The notes under the pieces: model-generated
Database searches by the model: none
Seen by the model: only the letters and a program-made list of their open reading frames with translations
Told to the model about the DNA's origin: nothing
In this document: piece by piece, positions 1-5,623 of the stretch
Layout: every line of letters starts with the position of its first letter
Numbering within the stretch: position 1 is the stretch's first letter
Program-made: the position numbers and the translations under genes
NCBI GenBank assembly: GCA_003248565.1
Contig: QFOV01000199.1
Location: 1 to 6,296 of the forward strand
From: Stenotrophomonas sp.
Lineage (GTDB): Bacteria; Pseudomonadota; Gammaproteobacteria; Xanthomonadales; Xanthomonadaceae
Reading direction: 5' to 3'
DNA: 6,296 bases

Positions 1-122
1 ATCAATGAGAATTCTGTTTCATCGGATTGGCTGGCAGTACACGCCGGGCTTGTTACACGGCATTGACGTAGCGCTTCAATGGCTTTCGTCGCCTTGCTCA
101 GGGACGAGCGAGTCCTCCTGAA
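1..122. other. Left-edge stretch with no supportable gene
   Basis: I see no convincing coding sequence here. One plus-strand frame stays open from the left edge to a TGA at 116-118, and one minus-strand frame is open to the edge. Neither gives a recognisable protein or a credible start, and codon bias is weak in both. The first 20 or so bases are AT-richer than the rest of the window and contain AATGAGAATTC, which could belong to a promoter or operator of a gene lying to the left. The stretch is best taken as intergenic sequence, or as the extreme 3' end of an unrecognised gene entering from the left. Confidence 0.4.
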
Positions 123-157
123 AGAAGACCGGCGATGTGAGCCATCGCCGGTCTTCT
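123..157 (-). terminator. Perfect 15-bp hairpin, probable intrinsic terminator
   Basis: AGAAGACCGGCGATG (123-137) is followed by a 5-nt loop and its exact reverse complement (143-157). Read on the minus strand, the stem is followed by a T-rich run (the stem end CTTCT continues into TTC), as expected for Rho-independent termination of leftward transcription. It lies about 106 bp beyond the stop of the serine hydrolase gene, so it probably ends that transcript. On the plus strand the stem is followed by GCGG, so termination of rightward transcription would be weaker. Confidence 0.7.
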
Positions 158-231
158 GCGGTACCAAGGTCATGCGTGTGCAGCAGGAGCAACTTTCGCC
201 GCCGTGGTTGAAGCGAACTGATGATCTATCT

Positions 232-259
232 GCTTCACGGCCCACGCCGCTCCCACAAA
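232..259 (-). repeat. REP-like short repeat, copy 1 (GTGGGAGCGGC type)
   Basis: On the minus strand this reads TTTGTGGGAGCGGCG and continues into GGCCGTGAAGC, with a small CGGC/GCCG stem. It matches 2477-2504 at 25 of 28 positions in the same orientation. It begins 4 nt beyond the TGA stop of the serine hydrolase gene. The GTGGGAGCGG head resembles REP elements known from Pseudomonas and Xanthomonadaceae; assignment to a named family is inference. Confidence 0.6.
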
Positions 260-263
260 CCCG

Positions 264-1841
264 TCAATCCGCCTTCGGCTTCAGCAGCAGGTCCTGGAAG
301 TCGAAGCTGAAATCGGTCAGCGAGGACACGGCCTGCATCCGCACCTCACGCACCTTGCCGTCCGGGTCCAGGCTGAAGTTGACGAAAGCATCGGCGTTGA
401 GCGAGCGGTTGTCCCAGCGCACGATGAAGGTGTCATGCTGCCAGTGCTCCATCGTGCCGACCAGATCGGCCGTCGCACCGAAACGCAGGCGCAGCTTGCC
501 GCCTTGCTGCTCGACGAACACATCGCCGTACCACGCATCGCTATAAGTGCCCGCATACTTCGCCAGCGGCAACGAAGGCTTGCTCTTGGCATCGCGCGCC
601 GCCACATGCTTGTCCCAGCCTTCGTCGGCGTTGCCCTGCGCCTTGGCCACGCCAGCGGCATACGCAGCCACCCAGTCATTACCCTGCGCGCCGAGCATGG
701 CGTCGAGCACGCTCATGGTGATCGCGTTGAAGGCGGCGCCGGATTCCTGGTTGGTCAACACCACCACGCCCAGGTTCTGTTCCGGCACCAGAGTCAGGCG
801 CGACACCTGGCCCGGCCAGCCGCCGGTATGCCAGACCAGCTTCTGCCCGCGGTAGTCACTCAGGCTCCAGCCCTCGCCATAACCGGCGAAGTTCGGCCGG
901 GCCGGCGCCAGCTCGGGCACCGACGGCTTCGGCACGACCTGCGGAATCTGCATCTGCCACATCTGCTGCTGGGTCTTCTCGGTGAACAGCGGCGTGCCAT
1001 CGGCGAGCTTGCCTTCGGCCAGCTGCACGTTCATCCACTTGGCCAGGTCATGCACGCTGGAATAGATGCCGCCAGCACCGGCGTTGTTGGACCAGGTCAG
1101 CGGCGGCACCGGACGCAGGTCCTTGAAGTCGTACTTCGCATGGCCCACGGCGGCCTTGTCACCCGGCTGCAGATGATCGGCGTTGTAGCGCGTCCCACTC
1201 ATGCCAACCTTGTTGAAGATGCGCTGCTGCAGGAAGTCGGCAAATGACTGCCCGGACACCTTCTCGATCACCTGCTGGGCCACCGCATACAGGATGTTGT
1301 CGTAGGCATAGCGATCACGGAAACCATTCTTCAGCGGCACCTGCGCCAACCGCGCGACCACTTCCGCATTGCTGTAACGGGTGGTCGGCCAGAACAGCAG
1401 GTCGCCCGCGCCCAGGCTCAGTCCGCTGCGGTGCGAGAGCAGGTCGCGGATGCGCATCTCGCCGGTGACGTAGGGGTCGGACATGCGGAACGACGGCAGG
1501 TGGTCGACCACCCGGTCATCCATCTTCAGCTTGCCCTCTTCGGCCAGCAGGTTCAGCGAGGTGGCAGTGAAGGCCTTGGTATTGGAAGCGATGGCGAACA
1601 AGGTATCGGCCTGCACCGGCTCGGGCTTGCCCAGTTCACGCAGGCCCCAGCCGCGCTCCAGGAGCACCTTGCCATCCTTGACCACGGCCACCGCCACGCC
1701 CGGCACGTCGAACTGCTGCCGCACGCGCTCGACCGTGGCATCCAGCTGCTGCAGTTCCGTCGGCACTGCCTCCTGTGCGGAGGCCATCGGTGCCACCACG
1801 CCCATCGCGAGCACCAGCCCGCTTCCCAACCAACTATTCAA
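264..1841 (-). CDS. Exported serine hydrolase, beta-lactamase/PBP-like, with C-terminal DUF3471-type domain
   Basis: A 525-residue secreted enzyme of the class C beta-lactamase / D,D-peptidase / esterase superfamily. Residues 1-22 form a signal peptide ending ASA before QEA, so it acts in the periplasm or beyond. The catalytic triad of motifs is intact: SNTK (SxxK; Ser86, Lys89), YDN (YxN; 180-182) and HTG (338-340, within WHTGGWPG). After about residue 425 comes a lipocalin-like C-terminal part (KYAGTYSDAWYG through FDFQDLLL) typical of DUF3471/Pab87 octamerisation domains fused to such hydrolases. The frame could be extended upstream to 1979, but the TTG at 1841 has AGGAG six bases before it and puts the signal peptide at the very N terminus; the longer form would bury it and overlap the divergent VOC gene. 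The substrate cannot be inferred: peptidase, esterase or D-amino-acid peptidase are all possible. It is unlikely to be a true AmpC because of the extra domain and the motif context. No partner gene is linked. Confidence 0.9.
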   Translation of the reverse strand: MNSWLGSGLVLAMGVVAPMASAQEAVPTELQQLDATVERVRQQFDVPGVAVAVVKDGKVLLERGWGLRELGKPEPVQADTLFAIASNTKAFTATSLNLLAEEGKLKMDDRVVDHLPSFRMSDPYVTGEMRIRDLLSHRSGLSLGAGDLLFWPTTRYSNAEVVARLAQVPLKNGFRDRYAYDNILYAVAQQVIEKVSGQSFADFLQQRIFNKVGMSGTRYNADHLQPGDKAAVGHAKYDFKDLRPVPPLTWSNNAGAGGIYSSVHDLAKWMNVQLAEGKLADGTPLFTEKTQQQMWQMQIPQVVPKPSVPELAPARPNFAGYGEGWSLSDYRGQKLVWHTGGWPGQVSRLTLVPEQNLGVVVLTNQESGAAFNAITMSVLDAMLGAQGNDWVAAYAAGVAKAQGNADEGWDKHVAARDAKSKPSLPLAKYAGTYSDAWYGDVFVEQQGGKLRLRFGATADLVGTMEHWQHDTFIVRWDNRSLNADAFVNFSLDPDGKVREVRMQAVSSLTDFSFDFQDLLLKPKAD

Positions 1842-1944
1842 AGTGCGCTCCTGTGTGGATCGGTGCCAGCGCCGCGCCGGCCTTCTCGCGATGGTAACGC
1901 GAGCGCGCCCACTCTCGCCTTTCCACAGCTGCCCATACGCGACC
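1842..1944. promoter_or_regulatory. Divergent intergenic region with a small inverted repeat
   Basis: This is about 103 bp between the start codons of the leftward serine hydrolase and the rightward VOC gene, so it must carry promoters for both unless either is read through from elsewhere. I cannot pick convincing -35/-10 pairs on either strand. It contains a perfect 6-bp inverted repeat, CTCGCG (1885-1890) and CGCGAG (1898-1903), separated by 7 bp. This could be an operator or simply chance in GC-rich DNA. Confidence 0.35.
1848..1852 (-). promoter_or_regulatory. Shine-Dalgarno site that fixes the TTG start of the serine hydrolase
   Basis: The minus strand reads ACAGGAG, then CGCACT, then TTG. 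The AGGAG core is six bases from the TTG, an ideal spacing. No comparable site precedes the upstream in-frame starts, so this site decides the start at 1841. Confidence 0.75.
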
Positions 1945-2373
1945 ATGGACCTCGCCGCCCGCACCACCGCCACCATCATTCCCTGCCTGCGCTACCGCAA
2001 TGCGCCAGCCGCCATCGAGTGGTTGTGCACGGCCTTCGGCTTCCAGCGCCATGCGGTGTACCAGGATGGCGATGTCGTCCATCACGCGCAGCTGGTGTTC
2101 GGCAACGGCATGATCATGCTCGGCTCGGTGCAGCCCAGCGAATGGGGCAGCAACATGATCCAACCCGACGAAGTGGGCGGCATGGAGACGCAGAGTGCCT
2201 GCGTCATCGTCAGCGATGCCGACGCACACTACGCGCAGGCCAAGGCCGCCGGCGCGGAGATCGTCATCGACATCGCCGACCAGGACTACGGCGGCCGCGG
2301 CTATGCCTGCCGTGATCCGGAAGGCCACCTGTGGTGGTTTGGCAGCTATGACCCGTGGGGCCCGAACATGTAG
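1945..2373 (+). CDS. VOC superfamily protein (glyoxalase/bleomycin-resistance fold, PhnB-like)
   Basis: A 142-residue cytoplasmic protein with no signal peptide or membrane segment. It shows the paired beta-alpha-beta-beta-beta layout of the vicinal oxygen chelate fold. The first module begins TIIPCLRYRNAPAAIEWL and continues to HAQLVFGNGMIMLG (about 8-60); the second runs from CVIVSDADAHYAQAKAAG to the signature YGGRGYACRDPEGHLWWFG (115-133). Glu126 in DPEGHLW is at the usual position of a metal ligand. The length is normal for single-polypeptide members. Such proteins range from dioxygenases and isomerases to antibiotic-binding proteins, so the substrate is unknown. The start at ATG 1945 is preferred because the conserved region begins within ten residues. 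An in-frame ATG at 1891 would add 18 residues of low quality, and neither start has a Shine-Dalgarno site. The stop codon TAG belongs to the GTAG head of the adjacent REP, so the last base of the final Met codon is the first base of the repeat. Confidence 0.88.
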   Translation: MDLAARTTATIIPCLRYRNAPAAIEWLCTAFGFQRHAVYQDGDVVHHAQLVFGNGMIMLGSVQPSEWGSNMIQPDEVGGMETQSACVIVSDADAHYAQAKAAGAEIVIDIADQDYGGRGYACRDPEGHLWWFGSYDPWGPNM

Positions 2374-2456
2374 TGCCGAGCCATGCTCGGCAGAGGCCTT
2401 ACACATAGCGTCTGAGATTGCCGGCAAGGCCCCTGCCGAGCATGGCCCGGCACTAC
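2370..2456. repeat. Inverted pair of GTAG-headed REP elements (SMAG-type)
   Basis: The left monomer (2370-2400) starts GTAGTGCCGAG and forms a 7-bp stem, TGCCGAG/CTCGGCA, with loop CCATG. The right monomer (2426-2456) is its reverse complement at 29 of 31 positions, ending in CACTAC, and has one imperfect stem pair. The 25-bp spacer runs into a 10-bp palindrome, TTGCCGGCAA (2418-2427). The GTAG head plus stem-loop fits the abundant S. maltophilia REP family, which is thought to be mobilised by RAYT transposases; no RAYT is present here. The pair directly follows the VOC coding sequence and may end or stabilise that mRNA, separating it from the downstream DUF72 gene. Confidence 0.85.
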
Positions 2457-2476
2457 CTTGTGCAGGTACATTGTCG

Positions 2477-2504
2477 GCTTCGCGGCCTGCGCCGCTCCCA
2501 CAAA
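2477..2504 (-). repeat. REP-like short repeat, copy 2 (GTGGGAGCGGC type)
   Basis: On the minus strand it reads TTTGTGGGAGCGGCGCAGG followed by CCGCGAAGC, matching the copy at 232-259 at 25 of 28 positions. It lies between the GTAG REP pair and the DUF72 start, so the gap from 2374 to 2520 is mostly repeat sequence. An upstream extension of the DUF72 frame translates this repeat, which argues against that longer start. Confidence 0.6.
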
Positions 2505-2520
2505 GCATCGGGGCATTGTC

Positions 2521-3348
2521 TTGAACGATCTGTTTTCCAGCCCAGCGCATGCGCCCGGCGTGCATATCGGCATCGGTGGCTGGACCTATGTGCCGTGGCG
2601 CGATGGCACCTTCTATCCGGTTGGTCTGGTGCAGCGGCGTGAACTGGAGTACGCCAGCCAGCAGCTGACCAGCATCGAGATCAACGGCACCTATTACGGC
2701 GCGCAGAAGCCGCATATCTATGCCGCCTGGCGCGATGCCACACCAGAGGGCTTCGTGTTCTCGGCCAAGGCGCCCAAGCGTATTGTCACTGCGCGCAAAC
2801 TCGCCGGCAGCGGCGTGCAGATCGAGGACTTCATCGACGGCATCAGCCATCTCGGCGATCGGCTTGGGCCGCTGCTGTGGCAGTTCGACGCCGGGCGCAC
2901 GCTGGACCGCGAGGATCTCGCGGCATTCCTGCAATTACTGCCACAGCAGGTCAACGGCCGCCGCCAGCGCCATGCCCTGGAAGTTCGCGATCCCGGCTGC
3001 TTCGATGCCGAGCTGGTGGCGCTGATCCGCCAGCACGGCATCGCGCTGGTCTATACCGACTCCGCCGCCTATCCCAACGCTGCCGACTTGTCCGGCGACT
3101 TCGTCTATGCACGCCTGATGGGCAGCCGCGACGAGCACGCTACCGGCTATCCGGCCAGTGAGCTTGCACCATGGGCCGATCGCGTCCGGCGTTGGCGCAA
3201 GGGCGAAGACGCAGCCGATCTGCCGCATCTGGCTGCGCCATCTGCAGCCGCCGCACCGCGCGAGGTCTTCCTGTACTTCATCAGCGCCGCCAAGCACCGC
3301 AACCCGGCAGCGGCACGCGAACTGCAGCGGTTGATCGACGCAAACTGA
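2521..3348 (+). CDS. DUF72 family protein (YecE-like, COG1801)
   Basis: A 275-residue cytoplasmic protein of the DUF72/YecE family, a TIM-barrel-like fold whose biochemical role is not established. Family hallmarks in order are HIGIGGWTY (15-23), FYPVGL, TSIEINGTYYG (about 50-60), FSAKAPKRI (80-88), GPLLWQF (116-122), HALEVRDP (about 151-158) and FVYARLMGS (about 194-202). The length is normal for the family. The start is uncertain. The open frame reaches back to 2458, but that part translates REP-like DNA. I chose the TTG at 2521 (protein beginning MNDLFSSP) as the first start clear of the repeats. A GTG at 2560, directly before HIGIGG, is the alternative. No good Shine-Dalgarno site precedes either. 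The DMT transporter follows after 46 bp on the same strand, so co-transcription is possible, but no functional link is known. Confidence 0.88.
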   Translation: MNDLFSSPAHAPGVHIGIGGWTYVPWRDGTFYPVGLVQRRELEYASQQLTSIEINGTYYGAQKPHIYAAWRDATPEGFVFSAKAPKRIVTARKLAGSGVQIEDFIDGISHLGDRLGPLLWQFDAGRTLDREDLAAFLQLLPQQVNGRRQRHALEVRDPGCFDAELVALIRQHGIALVYTDSAAYPNAADLSGDFVYARLMGSRDEHATGYPASELAPWADRVRRWRKGEDAADLPHLAAPSAAAAPREVFLYFISAAKHRNPAAARELQRLIDAN

Positions 3349-3382
3349 AGCCCGCGGCGCGGCGCAAGCGTCCCGCATCGGC

Positions 3383-3388
3383 GACAAT
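3383..3388 (+). promoter_or_regulatory. Possible -10 element for a leaderless transporter mRNA
   Basis: GACAAT ends six bases before the ATG at 3395, and no Shine-Dalgarno sequence lies in the gap. This spacing would put transcription start at or very near the start codon, giving a leaderless mRNA, an arrangement common in Xanthomonadaceae. I see no clear -35 box, so the call is tentative. Confidence 0.3.
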
Positions 3389-3394
3389 ACCGCG

Positions 3395-4315
3395 ATGCCT
3401 ACCAACGACACCCGCAAAGCCCTGCTGCAGATCCACTTCTGCGTCCTGCTATGGGGCGTCACCGCCATCCTCGGCAAGCTGATCACCCTGCCTGCGTTGC
3501 CGCTGGTGTGGTGGCGGATGTTGCTGGTGGTGGCGATGCTGGCACTGCTGCCGCGCGTCTGGCGCGGGCTGTCGGGCTTGAACCCGCGGCTGGTGCTGGG
3601 CTATGCCGGCATCGGCGCACTGGTGGCGCTGCACTGGCTTACCTTCTACGGCGCGGTGAAGCTGGCCAATGCCTCGGTGGCGGCCACCTGCATCGCGCTG
3701 GCGCCGGTGTTCACCGCCATCATCGAGCCGTGGATCGCGCGGCGTCCGTTCCAGATGCGCGAATTGGCGCTGGGCGTGGTCGTGCTGCCCGGTGTCGCAT
3801 TGGTGGTTGGCGGCGTGCCCGATGGCATGCGCTTGGGCGTGGCGGTCGGTGCCGCCTCCGCATTGCTGGTGGCGCTGTTCGGCTCGCTCAACAAGCGCAT
3901 GGTCGGCCACGCCGACCCGTTGACGGTCACTGCGGTGGAACTGGGTGCAGGCACCTTGACCCTGACCCTGCTGGCGCCCGTCATGCCACTGTTGCTGCCG
4001 GCGCTGGCCAGTGACCTGTGGGTGTTGCCCAATCTGCACGACGGCCTGTTGCTGCTGGCCCTGTCCGGCCTGTGCACGCTGCTGCCGTTTGCCTTGGCAT
4101 TGGTCGCGCTAAGGCACTTGAGCGCCTACACCACGCAGTTGGTCACCAACCTGGAACCGGTCTACGCGATCGTGCTGGCGATGCTTTTCCTCGGCGAGCA
4201 GCATGAGCTGACGCCGCAGTTCTATCTGGGCGTGGCGATCATTCTTGGTGGCGTGTTCCTGCACCCGCTGTTGAACCGGCTGCGGCCGGCTACGGCAAGC
4301 ACCGGCCAGGCCTGA
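3395..4315 (+). CDS. EamA/DMT-superfamily inner-membrane transporter
   Basis: A 306-residue, very hydrophobic protein with about ten membrane segments (roughly 11-29, 34-53, 68-87, 93-111, 123-140, 146-163, 176-201, 217-234, 245-267 and 276-292). These form two EamA repeats of five segments each, the standard architecture and length of drug/metabolite exporters. The first repeat carries LLWGVTAILGK and YGAVKLANASVAATCIALAP. The second ends with the typical TNLEPVYAIVLAMLFLGE (251-268). Basic residues at the segment ends are compatible with cytoplasmic termini. Members export amino acids, purines, sugars or toxic metabolites; the substrate here cannot be read from the sequence. It follows the DUF72 gene by 46 bp and converges with the diguanylate cyclase gene across a REP pair that probably ends both transcripts. 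Confidence 0.93.
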   Translation: MPTNDTRKALLQIHFCVLLWGVTAILGKLITLPALPLVWWRMLLVVAMLALLPRVWRGLSGLNPRLVLGYAGIGALVALHWLTFYGAVKLANASVAATCIALAPVFTAIIEPWIARRPFQMRELALGVVVLPGVALVVGGVPDGMRLGVAVGAASALLVALFGSLNKRMVGHADPLTVTAVELGAGTLTLTLLAPVMPLLLPALASDLWVLPNLHDGLLLLALSGLCTLLPFALALVALRHLSAYTTQLVTNLEPVYAIVLAMLFLGEQHELTPQFYLGVAIILGGVFLHPLLNRLRPATASTGQA

Positions 4316-4329
4316 TCGCTAGCCGTCAT

Positions 4330-4467
4330 GTAGCCCGGGTAAGCGCAGCGCACCCGGGGCTCGCCTCAGACACCTACCGAGCGCTTGGGCCAAGGACGTC
4401 GTATGGACGGAATATGCTGGCCGCGCGGCCATTTGATTCCCGGGTGCGCTGCGCGTACCCGGGCTAC
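4330..4467. repeat. Inverted pair of GTAG-headed REP elements between convergent genes
   Basis: The left arm (4330-4358) begins GTAGCCCGGGT and ends ACCCGGG. The right arm (4439-4467) is its reverse complement at 28 of 29 positions, ending CCCGGGCTAC. Each arm also folds on itself (CCCGGGT/ACCCGGG, 11-nt loop). The 80-bp spacer contains a perfect 14-bp palindrome, TGGCCGCGCGGCCA (4418-4431). The GTAG heads face outward, 14 bp from the transporter stop and 11 bp from the cyclase stop. The stem sequence differs from the pair at 2370-2456, so this is another subfamily of the same GTAG class. A role as bidirectional terminator or mRNA 3'-end protector is inferred from position. Confidence 0.85.
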
Positions 4468-4478
4468 GGCATCTCGGC

Positions 4479-5543
4479 TCAGCCCGCCACAACCACCCGA
4501 TCACGGCCCTCGGCCTTGGCCTGGTAGAGCGCGGCATCGGCACGGCGCAGGGTTTCGCCTGGGGCGTCACCTGCGCGGTGCACGGCAAGGCCGATACTCA
4601 CCGAAATCGGCGGGCCGATCGGCAGCATGCCCACCGACTCACGCAGGTATTCGCATTGCAGCTCGGCTTGTTGCAGCGGTGTATCCGGCATCAGGATGAC
4701 GAACTCCTCGCCACCATAACGCGCGGCCATGCCGCGCGCGGCAAACTGTGACTTCAGCACGCTGGACAGCTCGACCAGCACCCGATCACCTTCGGTATGG
4801 CCATGGATGTCATTGACCAGCTTGAAGTGGTCGATATCAACGATGGCCACCACCGGCGCAACCTCACCTGCACGTCCGATCGCTTCCGTCAGCGCAGCGG
4901 ACAGCGCGCGGCGATTGGGCAGCCCCGTCAGCGGGTCCGTACGGGTCTGCTCGGACAGCTCCACATTGAGCTGCTCCAGCTGCTGGTAATACTCGAGCAG
5001 GTGCGCCTCGTACCAATCGTGCTCGGCCTGGTGATGATCGATCTCGATCCGCAGCAGGCGCATTTCCATCATCCGGCTGACCTGCCGCGACAGCGCGCGC
5101 AATGCCTCGGCCTGTGGGGTGCCCAGCTGCGCCGGCACCGAATCGAACACGCACAGCGAGCCCAGCGCATAGCCATCGCTGCTGAGCAGCGGCGCACCGG
5201 CGTAGAAGCGGATATGTGGATCACCCAACACCGAGGGGTTGCCACTGAAACGCTGATCCTGGCGCGCATCGGCCACCACGGTCAGTTCCTGCGGCCTGAG
5301 GATGGTGTGGGCGCAGAATGCCTCGTCGCGCGGGGTCTGTTCACCGTCCAGGCCCTGCAGGGCCTTGAACCATTGGCGGTCGCGATCAATCAGGGTCACC
5401 GCCCCCATCGGCGTGCCGCAGATGGTGCGGGCGATGGTCACCAGGTCATCGAACTCCTGCTCGCGTGCGGTGTCCAGCACCCGGTAACGCTGCAGCGCGG
5501 CAATACGTTCGGCTTCATGGGCAGGCAATGCGGGCTTGATCAT
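4479..5543 (-). CDS. GAF-GGDEF sensor diguanylate cyclase
   Basis: A 354-residue cytoplasmic protein predicted to make cyclic di-GMP from two GTP. The N-terminal part (HEAERIAALQRYRVLDT, 9-25, then a GAF domain to about 165, including DRQWFKALQGLD and DEAFCAHTI) is the sensory module common in such cyclases. A probable coiled-coil linker (about 160-200, LLRIEIDHHQAEHDWYEAHL) leads to the GGDEF domain. The cyclase is intact by motif: DPLTGLPNRR (203-212), metal-binding Asp236 and Asp238 in VDIDHFKLVND, and the active-site motif GGEEF (277-281). The inhibitory I-site RxxD is missing: the expected Arg and Asp positions are Ala268 and Gly271. There is no EAL domain, membrane segment or signal peptide. 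The ATG at 5543 is chosen over a TTG at 5555 because conserved sequence begins soon after it and neither has a strong Shine-Dalgarno site. It lies 80 bp downstream of rluF, with a hairpin between. The GAF ligand is unknown. Confidence 0.93.
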   Translation of the reverse strand: MIKPALPAHEAERIAALQRYRVLDTAREQEFDDLVTIARTICGTPMGAVTLIDRDRQWFKALQGLDGEQTPRDEAFCAHTILRPQELTVVADARQDQRFSGNPSVLGDPHIRFYAGAPLLSSDGYALGSLCVFDSVPAQLGTPQAEALRALSRQVSRMMEMRLLRIEIDHHQAEHDWYEAHLLEYYQQLEQLNVELSEQTRTDPLTGLPNRRALSAALTEAIGRAGEVAPVVAIVDIDHFKLVNDIHGHTEGDRVLVELSSVLKSQFAARGMAARYGGEEFVILMPDTPLQQAELQCEYLRESVGMLPIGPPISVSIGLAVHRAGDAPGETLRRADAALYQAKAEGRDRVVVAG

Positions 5544-5588
5544 GCACGGGTCCAAAGCGGCAGGATGGAGGCGCAGCAGAGTCTAGCG

Positions 5589-5613
5589 GCTCACCGCGCA
5601 AGGCGCGGTGAGC
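5589..5613 (-). terminator. Perfect 11-bp hairpin after rluF, possible terminator
   Basis: GCTCACCGCGC (5589-5599) and GCGCGGTGAGC (5603-5613) pair perfectly around a 3-nt loop, beginning 10 bp past the rluF stop codon. No T run follows on the minus strand (CGCTAGAC), so it is not a classical intrinsic terminator. It may terminate weakly, act with Rho, or protect the rluF 3' end while allowing some read-through into the cyclase gene. Confidence 0.5.
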
Positions 5614-5623
5614 GTGTCACATT

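Noticed and set aside
79..546. A 155-codon plus-strand frame starting near the left edge
   Set aside because: It translates the terminator hairpin and a REP-like repeat, then runs antisense through the end of the hydrolase gene. There is no domain or ribosome-binding site.
264..1841. A classical AmpC-type beta-lactamase resistance gene
   Set aside because: The SxxK, YxN and HTG motifs are shared by the whole superfamily. The extra C-terminal DUF3471-type domain and the overall length fit the peptidase/esterase relatives instead, and no AmpR-type regulator is linked.
1431..2315. A 294-codon plus-strand frame opposite the serine hydrolase and running into the VOC gene
   Set aside because: Its translation is low-complexity His/Arg/Gln-rich, typical of an antisense shadow, while the hydrolase on the other strand has intact catalytic motifs.
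2370..2504. Possible CRISPR array or attachment site in the repeat cluster
   Set aside because: The units are inverted stem-loop pairs of two different types, not regularly spaced direct repeats, and no cas, integrase or tRNA gene is adjacent. REP elements explain them.
1834..2934. A 366-codon open frame on the minus strand across the VOC and DUF72 genes
   Set aside because: It lies antisense to two genes with clear family motifs, contains no recognisable domain, and is explained by GC-rich codon bias keeping opposite frames open.
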